The position numbers and the translations under genes are program-made. From positions 5,084,001 to 5,148,000 of the forward strand of contig OY783203.1 in the NCBI GenBank assembly GCA_963678705.1: a stretch of DNA of 64,000 bases, read 5' to 3'. The first letter of the stretch is position 1; every line of letters starts with the position of its first letter. Below the pieces are notes generated by a model. It ran no database searches, had not been told where the DNA came from, and saw only the letters and a list, made by a program, of their open reading frames with translations. Shown piece after piece: positions 23,032-36,063 of this stretch. This DNA comes from Panorpa germanica (Eukaryota > Arthropoda > Insecta > Mecoptera > Panorpidae).

Positions 23032-23775
23032 CCTTCGGATGTGCCCTATCCGGCCGCAGCGTTTCATCACCCTCATTCCCAAGGAATGGTCAGTTAGACG
23101 CCAGAATACCGGATTGGGCCTAGTAGGCTCTAGGGGAAGAGTGCGAGGATAAAAAACAAATAAATTAATTGTTCTTCACCTTCCTCAGATGTGACTCAGA
23201 TGTGACTCTGTGTAGATGTAGATGTAAAGATGATGTGAGAAGGTGTTTTGTTTAGTGCACAGCTGTTTTAGTCCTGTTTAATGCTCCTAACAGCTAAACA
23301 GCTATAACAGTTTAAATTAATAACAGTGAACGAGTTTGAACTGTACTACAGCAGGCTCCACTGTACCTAGTACGAGTACGAGTAAGCCCAGTGACAATTA
23401 TAGTTCAGTAGTTGATTAGAGTGCAGTGAGTGCGTAAAGTGCGGTGCACTCTTACGCGGACAGAGGGAGATGGAAAATGGAAGATGGGCCATTGGGATAA
23501 ATAATGAAATACCGGGCCAGAGAGGAAATGGGACGTATGTGTCAAAAGAAAAAAGATGTTGCTTTTTCAATTTTTGTATGTTTTAGTTTGTATTATCCCA
23601 TATGTAAAAGTGTGTATTATTTACTGAATAATATAGCTCCCAATAGTCTCTGTAGGCCCTACAGTGTAGGGTATGGGCCGTAGGGTATGTAAAGTATCTC
23701 GATCCTCATTCGTTACATTTGTAAATCAATGCATTTACAAAACCTACAAATAAAACCTGATACATTTTACTATGT
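23032..23775 (+). other. Abd-B: Probable Abd-B 3' UTR
   Basis: This follows the TGA at 23029-23031 and keeps a mixed composition, richer in GC than the flanks, to about 23.7 kb. An AATAAA polyadenylation signal lies at 23749-23754. An earlier one at about 23158 would give a very short 3' UTR, and more AATAAA/AATAAT matches lie at about 24.2 kb, so longer forms are possible. There is no coding potential on either strand. Confidence 0.5.
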
Positions 23776-23947
23776 TGATAATTAAAATGCCAAAATTAAA
23801 TAAAAGGAGTTCGCGTGTGAATGAATTCGTGGATTCTTGAATTCCTGAATTCCTGAATTCATTAGCTACTATGATGGACTGAATCATTAATAAATTAGTG
23901 TTAATTATTTGTACAAGACTGTACTATAAAAACAGTAACGCTGAACC

Positions 23948-23996
23948 AAGCGGCTAAATCGAGATCTTCGAAAAAATCGGAGAAAATAAGCCGCTT
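23948..23996 (+). other. Stem-loop candidate downstream of Abd-B
   Basis: AAGCGGCT at 23948-23955 is the exact reverse complement of AGCCGCTT at 23989-23996, with a 33-nt purine-rich loop. It stands out from the AT background and would lie in the 3' UTR if transcription runs past the signal at 23749. Function unknown. Confidence 0.3.
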
Positions 23997-24879
23997 AGTA
24001 TAAGCGTTTCTAATTAATTTAGATCTTTCTTGATCTACTGTACTATTAAAGATATAATTGTATTTAAAAAGATAAATAACAATATTAATATTGCAATTAT
24101 TAATTTCGAAATTATAAGTAAAAATAATTAATTACAAAATATAAAAAAGTAAAGTTCTAATGTACTAAGTGTACTCGTACATTCTACGGCTATGTGCACA
24201 TGTATCGAGAACTTTCATGTAAATAATAAACGTTATAAATTCATTAATTAACTGTACCTAACCTAAATGTAGAGTTTTTAAAAATATTTTACAGAATGTC
24301 AACTGTGTACGATAATATATATATAAAAATATAATTTTTTAATTTTTTTTTTTTTTTGAAGATTTATACTGCAAATTTTATTTGTGCATGCATGTCGATT
24401 AGATGCATATTACAAAATACTAATTTAAACTTTTTTGAAATTTAAAATATTTCTCTAAATTGAGTAAATAATTTTCATCTCTCTAAATTCAAAAAATAGT
24501 ATCAAGTGCTTCGGAAAACGCACATTTAAAATCGAGTTCCTATGCTCCAGAGCTGCAGAACTCTAGAATGATATGCATGCACCAACTGGTTAATTACTTT
24601 TAATTGTTACAATGTTATAATCAAGTAAGTCATTGATTTTTTTTACTGTTTTAATGTTCTATAATAAAATGTGTTATTGATTGTTTATCGTTTTAACGTT
24701 ATTAGTGTTCGTGTCGTGTTACAGCCAATAATCTCTCCCAATTTCTAATAGAATTATAAAAAATATATGTAATCTATTATGCTCTATATCTATACACAAA
24801 ATACAACCTTATATTAAAAAAAGAAACATAATTACAAATGCATTACATTTCACTGTACTCTGTTCGAAGCAAATGAAAT

Positions 24880-24920
24880 ACGAACATCGAACATCGATCG
24901 TTGAACATCGAACATCGATA
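24880..24920. repeat. Tandem ACATCGA repeat
   Basis: Four imperfect copies of GAACATCGA within about 40 bp. Confidence 0.7.
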
Positions 24921-26421
24921 GTACGTTGCAATGCGATGCTACAGTGCGATGTCAAACTGATTTTAACCCGATGATAATTATTACTTTTATTTTTAATGAG
25001 TGGTTTATTTTGGTGTTTGTAAAATGATTCCAAATCGGCAAATATAAATTGTGAAAGTAACTTAGTTATTTTTTATAAGACGGCACCACCAGTTCTAATC
25101 GAATTGAATTTGTAATTATTCCATTCGATCCATTTTATTTTTTAATTCATTAAATGAAATATACAGAATTTTTGAAATATAATTAAAATGTGAATGATTA
25201 CAAATTCAACTTGTAGATAATTTTTATTTAAAATTGTGTTTAAATTTAATAAAATTAATTTTAAATTAATAATCGAAGATGGTGCCATATGCAATTATTG
25301 AAAAATAAATGACAAAAAGTTTTTAGGTTCCCTTAAAACATTTATTATATTATTATTATTGTTGTTATATTATTATTAAATAAAAATATGCCAAATTGTA
25401 TTTATTATTAAGTACATTTAAAGAAACAATAAAATAAAAAACACACTGTAAAAATAAAACATAATACTATAAAACCATCCAAAAAATGAATAAAACAATT
25501 GTATCTCCGTTTACTAATTGTATATCTAATATCTGTACCTATGATTCCTATTAATAAAATAGATAAATAAATAATCTCACTGTAGAGCCCAGTGTAGAGC
25601 CCTTCCTCGCCCCTTTTCCCGAGCCCCATCCTCATACATTAAGAATATAACTAAAGATAAACCTCCTAGAAATCGAATTTATTTCAACATAGTAAACTAT
25701 AATAGTAATGAGGACTGCACAGACAGACTCTGCAGACAATGGACGAGGAAACTTCAAAACTTCATTTGAACAGTTTTTAAGTCAATATAAATGATAAGGA
25801 TATTTTGTAAATTTACAGTGTACGAATAATTAAAAGATTTGTTTTAAAGTGTGATATTCTAACATTTTCTTTAAATGGTTAAACCAAACCAAAACCAAGG
25901 CTTCTTCATTCTGCCCTTCCACGACCACTGACGAGTTCCAATAGCTTTATAACAAAAATATCAGTAAACTCTTTAAGAAAGAGTAAAAAAGCAAATTTAA
26001 AAAAAAAAATAACGTAAGAACAAAGCGGTATATGTAATTAATGAATGTCGTAAAAGGTTTTAAATGTATAAATAAATAAATAAAATAAACCGCTTGGATA
26101 TTTGCTTGAAGGGTACTAGTTGTACATGTTAAGCAAAAAAAAATTTAATTGTAGAATGTAGGGACAAATGACAAAAACCAAGATAGATGTAAGATACAAA
26201 AATTAAATCATGTAACCGTAACCGATGTAAAAAATATCAAAAAATTATTCGTTTATACAATGTTTGTTTATATAATTTCTTTTGTTTTTTATTTTTGTTT
26301 TTTTATTTTTATGTTTTAGAATATATCTTATATTTTTTATAAATTTTCTTTACAATATTTGAATCTGATTGTTTATTTATGTCCCATTTATTTAAATCAG
26401 TGTAAATATAAACGCCAGGCT

Positions 26422-26548
26422 GTAACCATTATCTTAGCTACTGGTATGTGGTCGGGGAGGCCGTGGATCTGACATTCAGATCGATTCTGTCGACTCCGAC
26501 GACTCCCGATGCCTATCCTATGGTTACTTCTCTGGTGCCGACAGAATC
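26422..26548. repeat. Overlapping inverted repeats
   Basis: GTAACCAT (26422-26429) pairs with ATGGTTAC (26520-26527), and GATTCTGTCG (26483-26492) pairs with CGACAGAATC (26539-26548), so the two stems interlock. The block is GC-richer than its flanks. It could be a decayed foldback element. Confidence 0.35.
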
Positions 26549-27164
26549 CTAGTTCAAAAGACGCAGTACTTTTTCTAAACCGTTTTTTGTTCAAAAAATC
26601 CTATTTCCTTGTTCAAATAGCTTTATTAATTTTGCAATGTACTTATAAGCCTATATGTGAATTTTTAATTTTCTTATTAAATATAAAAAAAAAATGTTAT
26701 AAATTAATTAGTAATTAATTATCTAAATAATTCATATAAGATATATTATTTGTTTTATAAAGAAAATGATTAAAATAAATGAAAAAAATATTGTCTGCTG
26801 TATAAACTAAATAAAATCACACAATAAAAATAATCAAGAAATGAAGACATAAACAATTTAATTATTAATGTAATTAGGTTCTCTGTATCGATGTAATCTA
26901 TATTATTGCTGTAAACGTGTAAATAAAGCAAGGATTATTTACGAAATAATTAACGAGCGAGTCTTTTGCGGCTGCATCTGCAGTGGCCTCACATTTCTTA
27001 CTTCTCCAATCCTTCCATTTTCACATTACTTATAATTTATTAAGTGTTCTTTAAAGGATCGTACTATGCTGTGTTTTACCTGTTCGATTAATTAGACTTT
27101 TATCAAATTCACTTACCTATATCATCAATATCACATAACTACAAAAGTAGAATTTGTCCACCAG

Positions 27165-27280
27165 AGCAAGTTTCACGCTTGTTTCAAGCTAATTCCAAAG
27201 TTTTTTTTCTACTTCTCGTATAGAAATTGTTTTGCTGTGCAGTTTCACATTTGCTAGGTTACTACAAGCTAATTAACTAT
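27165..27280 (+). repeat. Interspersed repeat with CAAGCTA and AAGGTT words, copy 3
   Basis: TTCACGCTTGTTTCAAGCTA, ATTCCAAAG, CTACTTCTCGTATAGAAATT and TGCTGTGCAGTTTCACATTT, then TGCTAGGTTACTACAAGCTA. A tentative repeat match inside the otherwise repeat-poor 21.75-31.95 kb stretch. Confidence 0.4.
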
Positions 27281-28191
27281 TGATTATTCAAAACCAGTAA
27301 TTTTCTTAAGTCATTTAGACATTTAGAGGTTTTAATATTTCCAATTATTCTCAGTGTTAAAGAAGATAATAAGTAGATATAGAAATTGAACGTGATATTC
27401 AGCAGTAAAGCAACATTTACGTTACAAACGCTTTGTTATTTCGAAATTTAACTGATGTCACTTGCTAGTTTTCCTTTTTACGTAAATTTAATTGTTAAAA
27501 TCAAACACCTCTCATTTTCACATTTTTAATTCTTCTAATAGGTAATAGATAAATGTAGTAAAACTATGTTTTGGTGTAGCAGATTGTTTTCTTCAGGATC
27601 AGCCGCGGATTAAGAATCCACTAGGCTGTGGACAAAATATAGAATCCGCACCCCCTCATATACACCAACAAATTAATAAAAAATGTTATTAATATTTAAA
27701 AAGAATTAAGTAGCTACAACACAAAACAGGACTGTACATTACTATATAATACAATGCACAATTATTGCTCGGTCTCACTATGTACTTAGTGAAAATCAGC
27801 AAAACACTAAAATAACTCTCAGATTAGATAAATTTCGTCACACACATTTCATGCTTTTTTGACCACTGTGACGTCACACATTTTGAAAATTTTAATTTAG
27901 AACTTTATTAAAACAACTCATTTATAAAATCAATAATCCCAAAATAACAGAACTAAGTAATTGTGATCGTTATAGGTTATGAACAACACATCTAAAGAAG
28001 CCAATGCTATTTTTAGGTTTAATATATTTTAACCTAAAAATTATAAAAAAACAGCATACTACGAACTTTAAATAAGACCCATTTCTTGAAAATTATATTA
28101 CATTTTTGGTTTTAGTTTTATAATCCTTTAAATATATATTTTAATATTTTGAATTCCAAGAATTTGATTTGTTTATTTATTTTCTATCTAG

Positions 28192-28203
28192 GTAGCGGCC
28201 AAG
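28192..28203 (+). other. Candidate 12-nt micro-exon or recursive splice site
   Basis: GTAGCGGCCAAG is preceded by a T-rich tract ending CTATCTAG and followed immediately by GTAAGTG, an almost perfect donor. The acceptor is itself followed by GT, as at a recursive splice site. If real, it belongs to a + strand transcript that starts 3' of, or reads through, Abd-B. In Drosophila the iab-8 non-coding RNA runs in that direction in the matching interval. No expression evidence is available here. Confidence 0.3.
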
Positions 28204-31200
28204 GTAAGTGAAATATTACTTAATATATACTTAGTTCTATACTTAAAATATTTATCTTTTTATATATGCCAGAGATGGATTAGTTAGATTGCTCTATTGC
28301 AACTGGAACATAAATAACTCTTACAATATTTGAAATTTAGAAAAGAACATAATTTTTCATCCACAATAAGCTCCTAGAGCTTTATGTCCTAGTCTAGTTT
28401 AAGCTATCTGCACTATTTACCATTAACAAAAGTGTTGATAAATATATGAGAAAAAGCTGTCATATTTAAGAGATATATTAGTTAATTTATTTCTAAAAAG
28501 AAAATTTGATTAAATATTGAGCTTCAAGGTGTTTTATCTGCCTATATTAAAACATCAGTAATTTAATTTTAGTTACTAAGTAATAATATTTAAGTTACTT
28601 AATACTTCTACAGTCTAATATCATTTGAATATTAGTTTAAATGTTTTGATTAGCAATGTAATTTACAGTTCGATTTAATACCGAATTAATTTTGATGGAC
28701 ACCACTAGTCCGAATCGACTGGTACTTTAGCGATCTATTGAAAAAGTTGCAGAAACGGTTGCAGTGTGAGAGAAATTATATTTTGTTTTTCTTGCAGGTT
28801 TTTTAATTATTTAAATGTTCTTTGATTGATTATAGACTTCTCCAAATTATCAGCATGTCTAATTTTAAAAATATTATTTCAGATAAATGTAATAGTTTTT
28901 AAAATATTACAATATTTTAAATGAATTTGTAAAAATCATTTACTTATTTTAATGGTTTGAAAGATTTCACACAAGGTTAGATCGAGAGGAACTGAATAAC
29001 AGGATAGTATGTTTAGTAAAACAATTACCAAGAGAGCCACAATCAACATGTGAACAATGTAACAGCCCACTAACAGTAAAGCTAGCATAGTATTCTTTAA
29101 TGCTCCAAATATTCATTGCACAGACAAAACTGTAATATGTATGATGAATATAAGCAGATATTTAAAAGCAAAAAAAATCTGAAAACCCTGAATGACGTTT
29201 AAGAATTTAATTTCCTTAATTTAAATACACATACTCCGTTTTTATAAATGTAAATAATTTTTTTTACAAATGTTTATAAATGTATATACTGTGAATTCCT
29301 GTATAGTTAATCCACTCAAAAAAGTATTAAAAAAAAGACCGTTTATAATATAATGTCAGCCATTTTACTTTTTAATACTCGATTAAAATAGTGCGTTTTT
29401 GTATATTAAAACAAGGAAGTTTAAAAACCTTTTTTAGTTTTGTTTTAAATAATTTTATTACTTTTAAATTCCTTACAAAAACAAAAATATAAAAAAAACC
29501 AGATTAACATATATTTAAAATGTCTGTTGTTGAATGGTTGTACATTTGCGGGACTCGCGCGTATTTATAACTTTAAAAATACATTGTAGTTAATCCTTTA
29601 AAAAGGATTAAAATAGCAGTAAATAATTTTTTATTAAGAGGTTTTAGTGAAGAGGATTGGTTAAGACTTATGGTAGTTTCTATTAAAATAAATGTTGCAC
29701 TCTTTTTTTTAATTCCTTCTATACAATCCAATGAGTTGTCATTCCCACCTACTGATTGTATTAAATATAATAATTTATATTAAATAAAGAAAATAATTAG
29801 TATTACATAAAGTATATTATTGACGAATAACACAAGCACACTAAGAAGATTAACAAATTAAAATTAAAAGATGGATTTTCATCTTCTCCTATTCCTCATT
29901 TCACATCTCTGTCTAGAATTAGAATCAAACACGTATGTTTCTTAAAGAAAGTATTTCAGAAGGACCGGTAACGTTTCTTGCAAAACTTTTAAATAATTAT
30001 AATTATAAAAAAGTTTCAACCAATTTTTATCTGATTTGTCGTGGAATTTTTCCTATACATATAAATTCTATAAACGACAAATAATTCAAAAATAACGGAT
30101 TTCAAAATGGCGTCGTTTTTACCATTAGCAAAGTTCACAAACAACATAATGTATAATAAATTTTCTTAAAGTAGTAGCAATAATCATTTAAAATACCTAC
30201 CATTATTATTAAAACCATTTTATTGGCAAAGTGAAGACAATTTATTTATATATAAATTAAGAAATTATGTGATTGGTTAATAAAATGTTATAATTATAAA
30301 AGTCGTAATAACGATGATAGCGAATTCGATAAGGACGTTCTTACCAGCATAACGACATTCAAAGATGTCGTTTCGTAGTTCTCTTGTAACTCGTTTCCAA
30401 TTTACATTCAGATTAAGAAATTTTCGACGGTTTAAATATATTTACAAGAACTTATTTATATATATTGCCATACTGGAGGGTTCTTGTTGTTAAGAACTAA
30501 CATCACGTTTGTTAGCTTAGGCACAGCTATCCAGAAATATGTTTCTAAATCATTTTCTAACTAATTTGCGTAGGCTGATTTCAAATCTTTTGTTTAACAA
30601 CGTCAATTTTGATAATTTAGACCACCATCTTGAAAAAATGGCGGCTAAAAACAATCCTTTGCTATTAATGGGATGCTAGAGATGAGCAGAGATCCCAAAT
30701 AAATTATTATGAACTCGCGAATTTAATTTTTTACTGGGATTGCCCTATTGTCACCAAATTGCGATTGCCCGTTCGGGATCTGTAGGTCAAATCGATAAAG
30801 AAAAGCATATTTTCGATAATGTTTTTTGACAACACATTTAATATATAATTATTTCTATAATTATTACAAGATAAAATAACATTTAAAGAATACTTTGTAA
30901 AATTTTTATAAATAAATATTAAGGAATGAGGCATTGACAACGAATCTCCACAGACGTCACAGAAAAGAGTTTCATTGCGGTGTCCCTCATAACTCATCAC
31001 TGGATTATTTGAAATTAAAAAACCAAAATGATTTCATTAGTTAATAAGTATTCGCAGATAACCCTGTCGAGTTTTTCTTTTTTATTGATTTTTTACAGCA
31101 CTTAGAAGTCAAAATACCGATTTTTTCTTAAAAAAAAATCAGAAACTTTGTTATTTTAAAGTACGTTAAATCTAAAAAAAAAAAATTCGGCAGCATTACC

Positions 31201-31965
31201 TCGGCATTTCTGTAAAGAAAGATTGTGCAAAATTTTAAAAGGATCGGTGCAGTAGATTTTCAGCTATAGAGGACACCGACTCTGAAAAAGCTAAGTGTGA
31301 GAGAAACGCATTTAAAAGCTTCAAAGAAAGACGAAACCAGAGGAGAGAGGTGAAAACTTAAGACTCTATATCTCCGACAGTTTTACTCCAATTGTCTTCA
31401 AATTTTCACACAATAAACTTATTGTATTGTACATTAATATAAAAAATGTAATTGAAACCTTTGAATTGAAATTTTTTTGAAAGCTGAACATTTTCTGTGC
31501 TATGCGTGGGGTCTCCAATAAGATTTGGTACTTCTACTATATGGCTAATGCAACACTGCATAGGATCGCGACAATTTGTTTACGAAAAACCATTGTACAC
31601 TATGCATCAATTTATATTGTGGTTTTTCAATAAAGAAAGTTGTTGTGTCGTTAAAACCACATGTGAATTACAACTTTTTGGTTTATTTGTTTATATAAAT
31701 AATAATTGTAATAAATTGTTTTTATTTTATAAAATAATTAGAACACAGACGTCAAATTTTCTTATATACGTTATTTACTAACGCAAGTTGTATTAGCATA
31801 ATTTATATATAAATTAGCTTTCATGCGAGTATCACTTATAAAATATTACCCATTTATATATTATATTTTATAATATGTTTCTTGTTCACGATATTTTTTT
31901 AATATAATATACGCGACATTATGTATATAAATGCAATAATAATAATTTATATATTGTGGTATATT
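28204..31965. other. Intergenic, no gene seen
   Basis: AT-rich. A block at 31085-31500 (with AAAAGGATCGGTGCAGTAGA and TATATCTCCGACAGTTTTAC) reads like an old transposon body but has no second copy here. Otherwise nothing recognisable. Confidence 0.45.
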
Positions 31966-32544
31966 CAGTGGCGTAGCTATAGTATAGCTTCTTTAAACCA
32001 CTGTCTCACTAACACTTTTCACTTTGTTGGGATCCATTATAACAAAAAAATTGTATCGAATCTAAAAAATTGCAGAAATTATGTTTGGAGATACCAATGT
32101 AGTTGGGTTGTAAATTAATATGATATTACCAGGAGTTAATTTGATCTTAGCTAAGAGGCCGAGAAGCGATGACAAATTTGTCTCTACAAGTAATGTTTTT
32201 GCAATATTATCTATCAAACGACACAGTGGAGGAGAGCATTAATACTTGACGCTGGCCAGAGGTTTATTTTTCTGGGTTTGATTGTTTTCAAGTTAAATTA
32301 ATAATATACATACATTATTGTCAACATAGTAAGAGATCTTTGATAATAGGACTCAGCCTCGGAAATAAAGAAATAAAATAAGATTTGTTGTTCTTGTTAC
32401 GTGTAATGTTATATGTGTTATATTTTTATTTTTTGATGTTTACTTATTAAATATATTTTACAAAATATAAAACTTTAGGTGTATCTTTTTTTTTATTCAT
32501 CAACAGCACCCGAAACGTGCCCGATTATTCTAGATACGCCACTG
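31966..32544. mobile_element. hAT-like MITE containing a SINE
   Basis: The left end CAGTGGCGTAGCTA and the right end TAGATACGCCACTG form terminal inverted repeats (12 of 14 match). The flanks GGTATATT and GGTTTAAT agree at 6 of 8 positions, a plausible decayed 8-bp target duplication. The interior holds a tRNA-SINE (32219-32385), so the SINE came later than, or arrived inside, the MITE. It has no transposase frame. Confidence 0.6.
32219..32385 (+). repeat. tRNA-derived SINE inside the hAT-like MITE
   Basis: CGACACAGTGGAGGAGAGCA (A box), a shortened middle lacking the B box, TTTCTGGGTTTGATTGTT, and ACTCAGCCTCGGAAATAAAG then an AAATAAAA tail. Confidence 0.6.
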
Positions 32545-35500
32545 GGTTTAATACACATGATTTTCAAAATAATATAAAATTAAAATAATGAAATAAAGAC
32601 CGCCTCATTGTCGGAAGAGAAAAAGTTATAATGCACTCTTAGGTGAAGTAATGACATCATTTTAAAGTGAACAGTCTTCTTTCTAAAGACGCAAAGACTA
32701 TACAAGATTTGTGGCTTGCTTTACAACTCCTATATTTGCGGTCGTACTTAAATAATAAATCATAATTGAATGTGAGTTTTTTTTAAGATCAGTACTAATA
32801 TTCCTGACAGATTTTGTTTCTATAAAACAAATAGTTAATAGACTAAAATTAATTATAATGAACATATCGTTTCTATGATTTTGCATTACATACATTACAT
32901 TAGATTTACAGTAGAATGCAACTAACGAAATTACTTTAAGAACCACATTCTCTTTAGTAGAGTGCGAAGTATGATCAGACACTGAAAATATAGAAATACA
33001 GATAAAATTTTATATGTAAAAGATTTTATATGTCATGTTAATTGATGGAAATCTCAAATTTACATCCAGTTGTAGAATTGAATACGTATAATAGTTAAAT
33101 ATTTTAATTCAAAAATGATTTAAATAATTTGTAAAATTTAAATGAATTAGATTAAACAAGACGGGGTAAATGCTAGTGTTACTTATATTCTTCAAGGTAA
33201 AAAACTTTACGAAGTTTTTTAATTTGTGTTTTCCCCACACCGTTATAAGTCAACCACCCTTACGAAGTACACCAACCTTTCACGATTATAATAATTGCTT
33301 TATAATGTAAATTAAGAACCATTTTACATAATGTTTTGTATAATATGTAAATGAAGTATGACTTTTATTTTAATTCTATTTTATTCAACTTAGTACTATT
33401 TAGTAATTCGTTTAAAAATTAAGTACATTATCTATTTTGTAGGTATAAAGGATCTAAAATTGACAGATTACATAGAAACGAATTGGAAAGAACACAAAAT
33501 TAAAATGAGATAAGTGTTTCTCACAAATGAAATTAACACTAATAAAATTCAGTTTGGGTGAAAATAAACAAAAAAGTAGAACAAGAAGTAATTGCCCAGA
33601 AAACATTTGGATATACATAGAATATTCCAGGTATATACGTTTATGTATATAGCATATCCTATGTATATGCTGTTATGCTGTAATGTACCTACGCTGTATG
33701 TCATATGTATGTGCAAGTAGATCTAAAGGTCTAGTATACCTTTGTTCGCTCCCGCAAGTTTTTCTTTGGTAGAATTTATATAAGTACTTTTAACTCATTT
33801 ATATTTATTTTTATGTAAAATATGAAATGCAGCCGCCATCTATGATCTTCAAAATCAATTTCAAATTTTAGTTTAAATTTAAAGTTTTCGACTTTTAACA
33901 TAGATGGCTTTTCTACAAATAATATTAAAAACAAATATTAAATATTTATAAAGTTTTTCACTGTTTCTCAAACACGTTAATACTATTTAAGTTTTGGTTT
34001 ATATCATATCCAATTATTAATAGTTTCCAGGTTTAACCTTTGGTCAAAACTTTGAGAATCATCGAATTATGTGAAAGGAAACTGAAAAACATAAATAAAA
34101 ATAAAAATGGTAGGCTTATGTAGTTATGTCACGGATTTAATTATTTCTGAAGGGCTGAACTACTAACTCTTGAAGTATAACGCCCTTTTTCTTTAAGGTC
34201 CCATCAGAATGACATTATAGTAATTCTAGACAACTGACTGTTTTACAACCTGTTCGACCACATGAGAAATACAGATCATTCTTAATTACTGTAAAATAAT
34301 TTATGCTTTCTTCTCGTCTTGACATATTCATATGTAGGAAACGATAAAGATATTACAAAAGGTTGCCTGCAACCAAAAACCCGATTTTCAACTGTCTCAG
34401 ACACAGTTCCGTAACCCACCTGTTGAACAACTTCAATATTTTTGCATACTGAAGTTCTATTCCCAGCTAATAAGTATTAGTTTTAAGTTTATATTTTAAC
34501 ATTAAATGTAAGATTCATCTTGTTAAATATATAGAAATAAAAATAATTGAAATAAATATAAAACATAAATTTTTGTTGAAATTTGAGTTTTAAAGATAAA
34601 AAAAAAAAATTGATTACACCCTTATTTTCAATTTAAACCCCCACAACTGTGACCGTAACACCCATAAATTGCAACCCTTTTACAAAAGTTTTATATAGGG
34701 AAGTCAGATAAAAACACTTCATTTCATTTAGTGTAGTACTCAGTAAGTAAAGGCCTTTAAATTACGATAACTACTTCTCTCTTTTGATTAGTTCACCTAT
34801 CTGAAAATTAACGTACTTAGTTTCTTCACGGCACTGACAAATTATATAAAGCCGCGCTTAAAGTATATAAGCTAGTGGTCTATTTTTTAACAAATTAAAA
34901 TAAGTTTAGATAGAAGAAAATCGTTGCCTTTCTAGTATATTAAATTCAATTAATAAAGTTAATCTTTTTGACAGGATATTTATCATTCCTCAACTTTTCT
35001 TTAATAACACAAATAGTTCAAATTCTGTTAAAAATGATTCTTAAACGAATTTGGTTAGGATTTGATATAAGCGTGCAAGTGCTATACCGTCATGATAGTG
35101 ATTCATCATCTTCATTAGAATATCGCTGCTTAGTTTATATGGGCTGTACTGGATGCTATGTGCTTTGTGCTTTGTGCTCCTCCATCGTCCATGGTTGTAG
35201 GTTGTAGGTTGTACTAGACACATATAACCGCTAAAACAACATTAGCTCGTTGTTTATTTACAACTAAATGATTACGCCAAGTAATTATTATTTATATTGG
35301 TTAATAATTAATCAGGTAAGCTACAAAGTACGGTGTGATTGAATTACCTATTATATTTAATTAGTTATACATTTATATTAATTAGTAATTAAAAAAAACT
35401 TTATTACTAATTTGGTAATAACAACTTAAATGGTAAGTCATATTAAGACCGTTTTAAGACATGGTAATTAATTAATCAAAATAAAATAATGGCAGACACA

Positions 35501-35677
35501 TTTCATAGTTACTTAGGCTGAGGAAGGAACTGGAAAGACACGCATAAAGCCAGTAACGCCTCCAACGCGTGAGTCAAAAATTGGAAGATTGACATGGAAA
35601 GTTTCCTACTACACGGTGGAACGAATGTTTGATTACACTGACACTGTTTAACAAAAACTTTCAAGTAAATAAAGAAA
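32545..35677. other. Intergenic with homeodomain-site-rich stretch
   Basis: No gene. An inverted pair GCCATCTATG (33835-33844) / CATAGATGGC (33899-33908) and a run of TAAT/ATTA sites at 35290-35480 are the only notable features. Confidence 0.45.
33156..33176 (+). mobile_element. Helitron-like 3' terminus
   Basis: ACAAGACGGGGTAAATGCTAG followed by T closely matches the 3' terminal 20 nt of the Helitron family. The hairpin is degenerate and no body is recognisable. A similar CAGGGTAAATCTAG followed by T ends at 39344. Confidence 0.35.
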
Positions 35678-35780
35678 CCTTCAATGCCACCTTAAAAACT
35701 GTTAACTTTGTAAGAGGTTGTTGGTGATAAGATTGTGCAGCATCGGAAATAAGCCGAAGTTAAACAAAATTAAATAAAAA
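35678..35780 (+). repeat. tRNA-derived SINE, 3' part
   Basis: GCAGCATCGGAAATAAGCCG then AAGTTAAACAAAATTAAATA matches the SINE 3' end and tail. Confidence 0.45.
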
Positions 35781-36063
35781 GGAAAAGTAACAAATAAATA
35801 ATGTTTCAATTGCCTTTGCAATTTCAACACAAACAATTACATCGAGTATAGCAAGCTTCATTTTAATTTTTTTAATTTATTCAACATTAGCTATTTTTGT
35901 TGCTGCGTCCTTTGACCGATTATCTTCTACGAATATTGGCAGTCTTGTGTGGTCGAGGTCTCATATATGTGACATAGGAGCTGACATAGTGAATTCGACA
36001 GAATTAGTTATTTGGGTTTTTAAATTAGTGAACTGACACATTCACTCTTTCTTGTTATGAAAA

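Larger units (their letters stand above)
24000..28191. other. Intergenic, repeat-poor, downstream of Abd-B
   Basis: AT-rich DNA with only the GAACATCGA tandem, the interlocked inverted repeats at 26422-26548, the repeat at 27165-27280 and a 5'-GC-rich fragment near 27596-27650 (CAGCCGCGGATTAAGAATCC), which may be a transposon end. No coding sequence. Confidence 0.5.
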
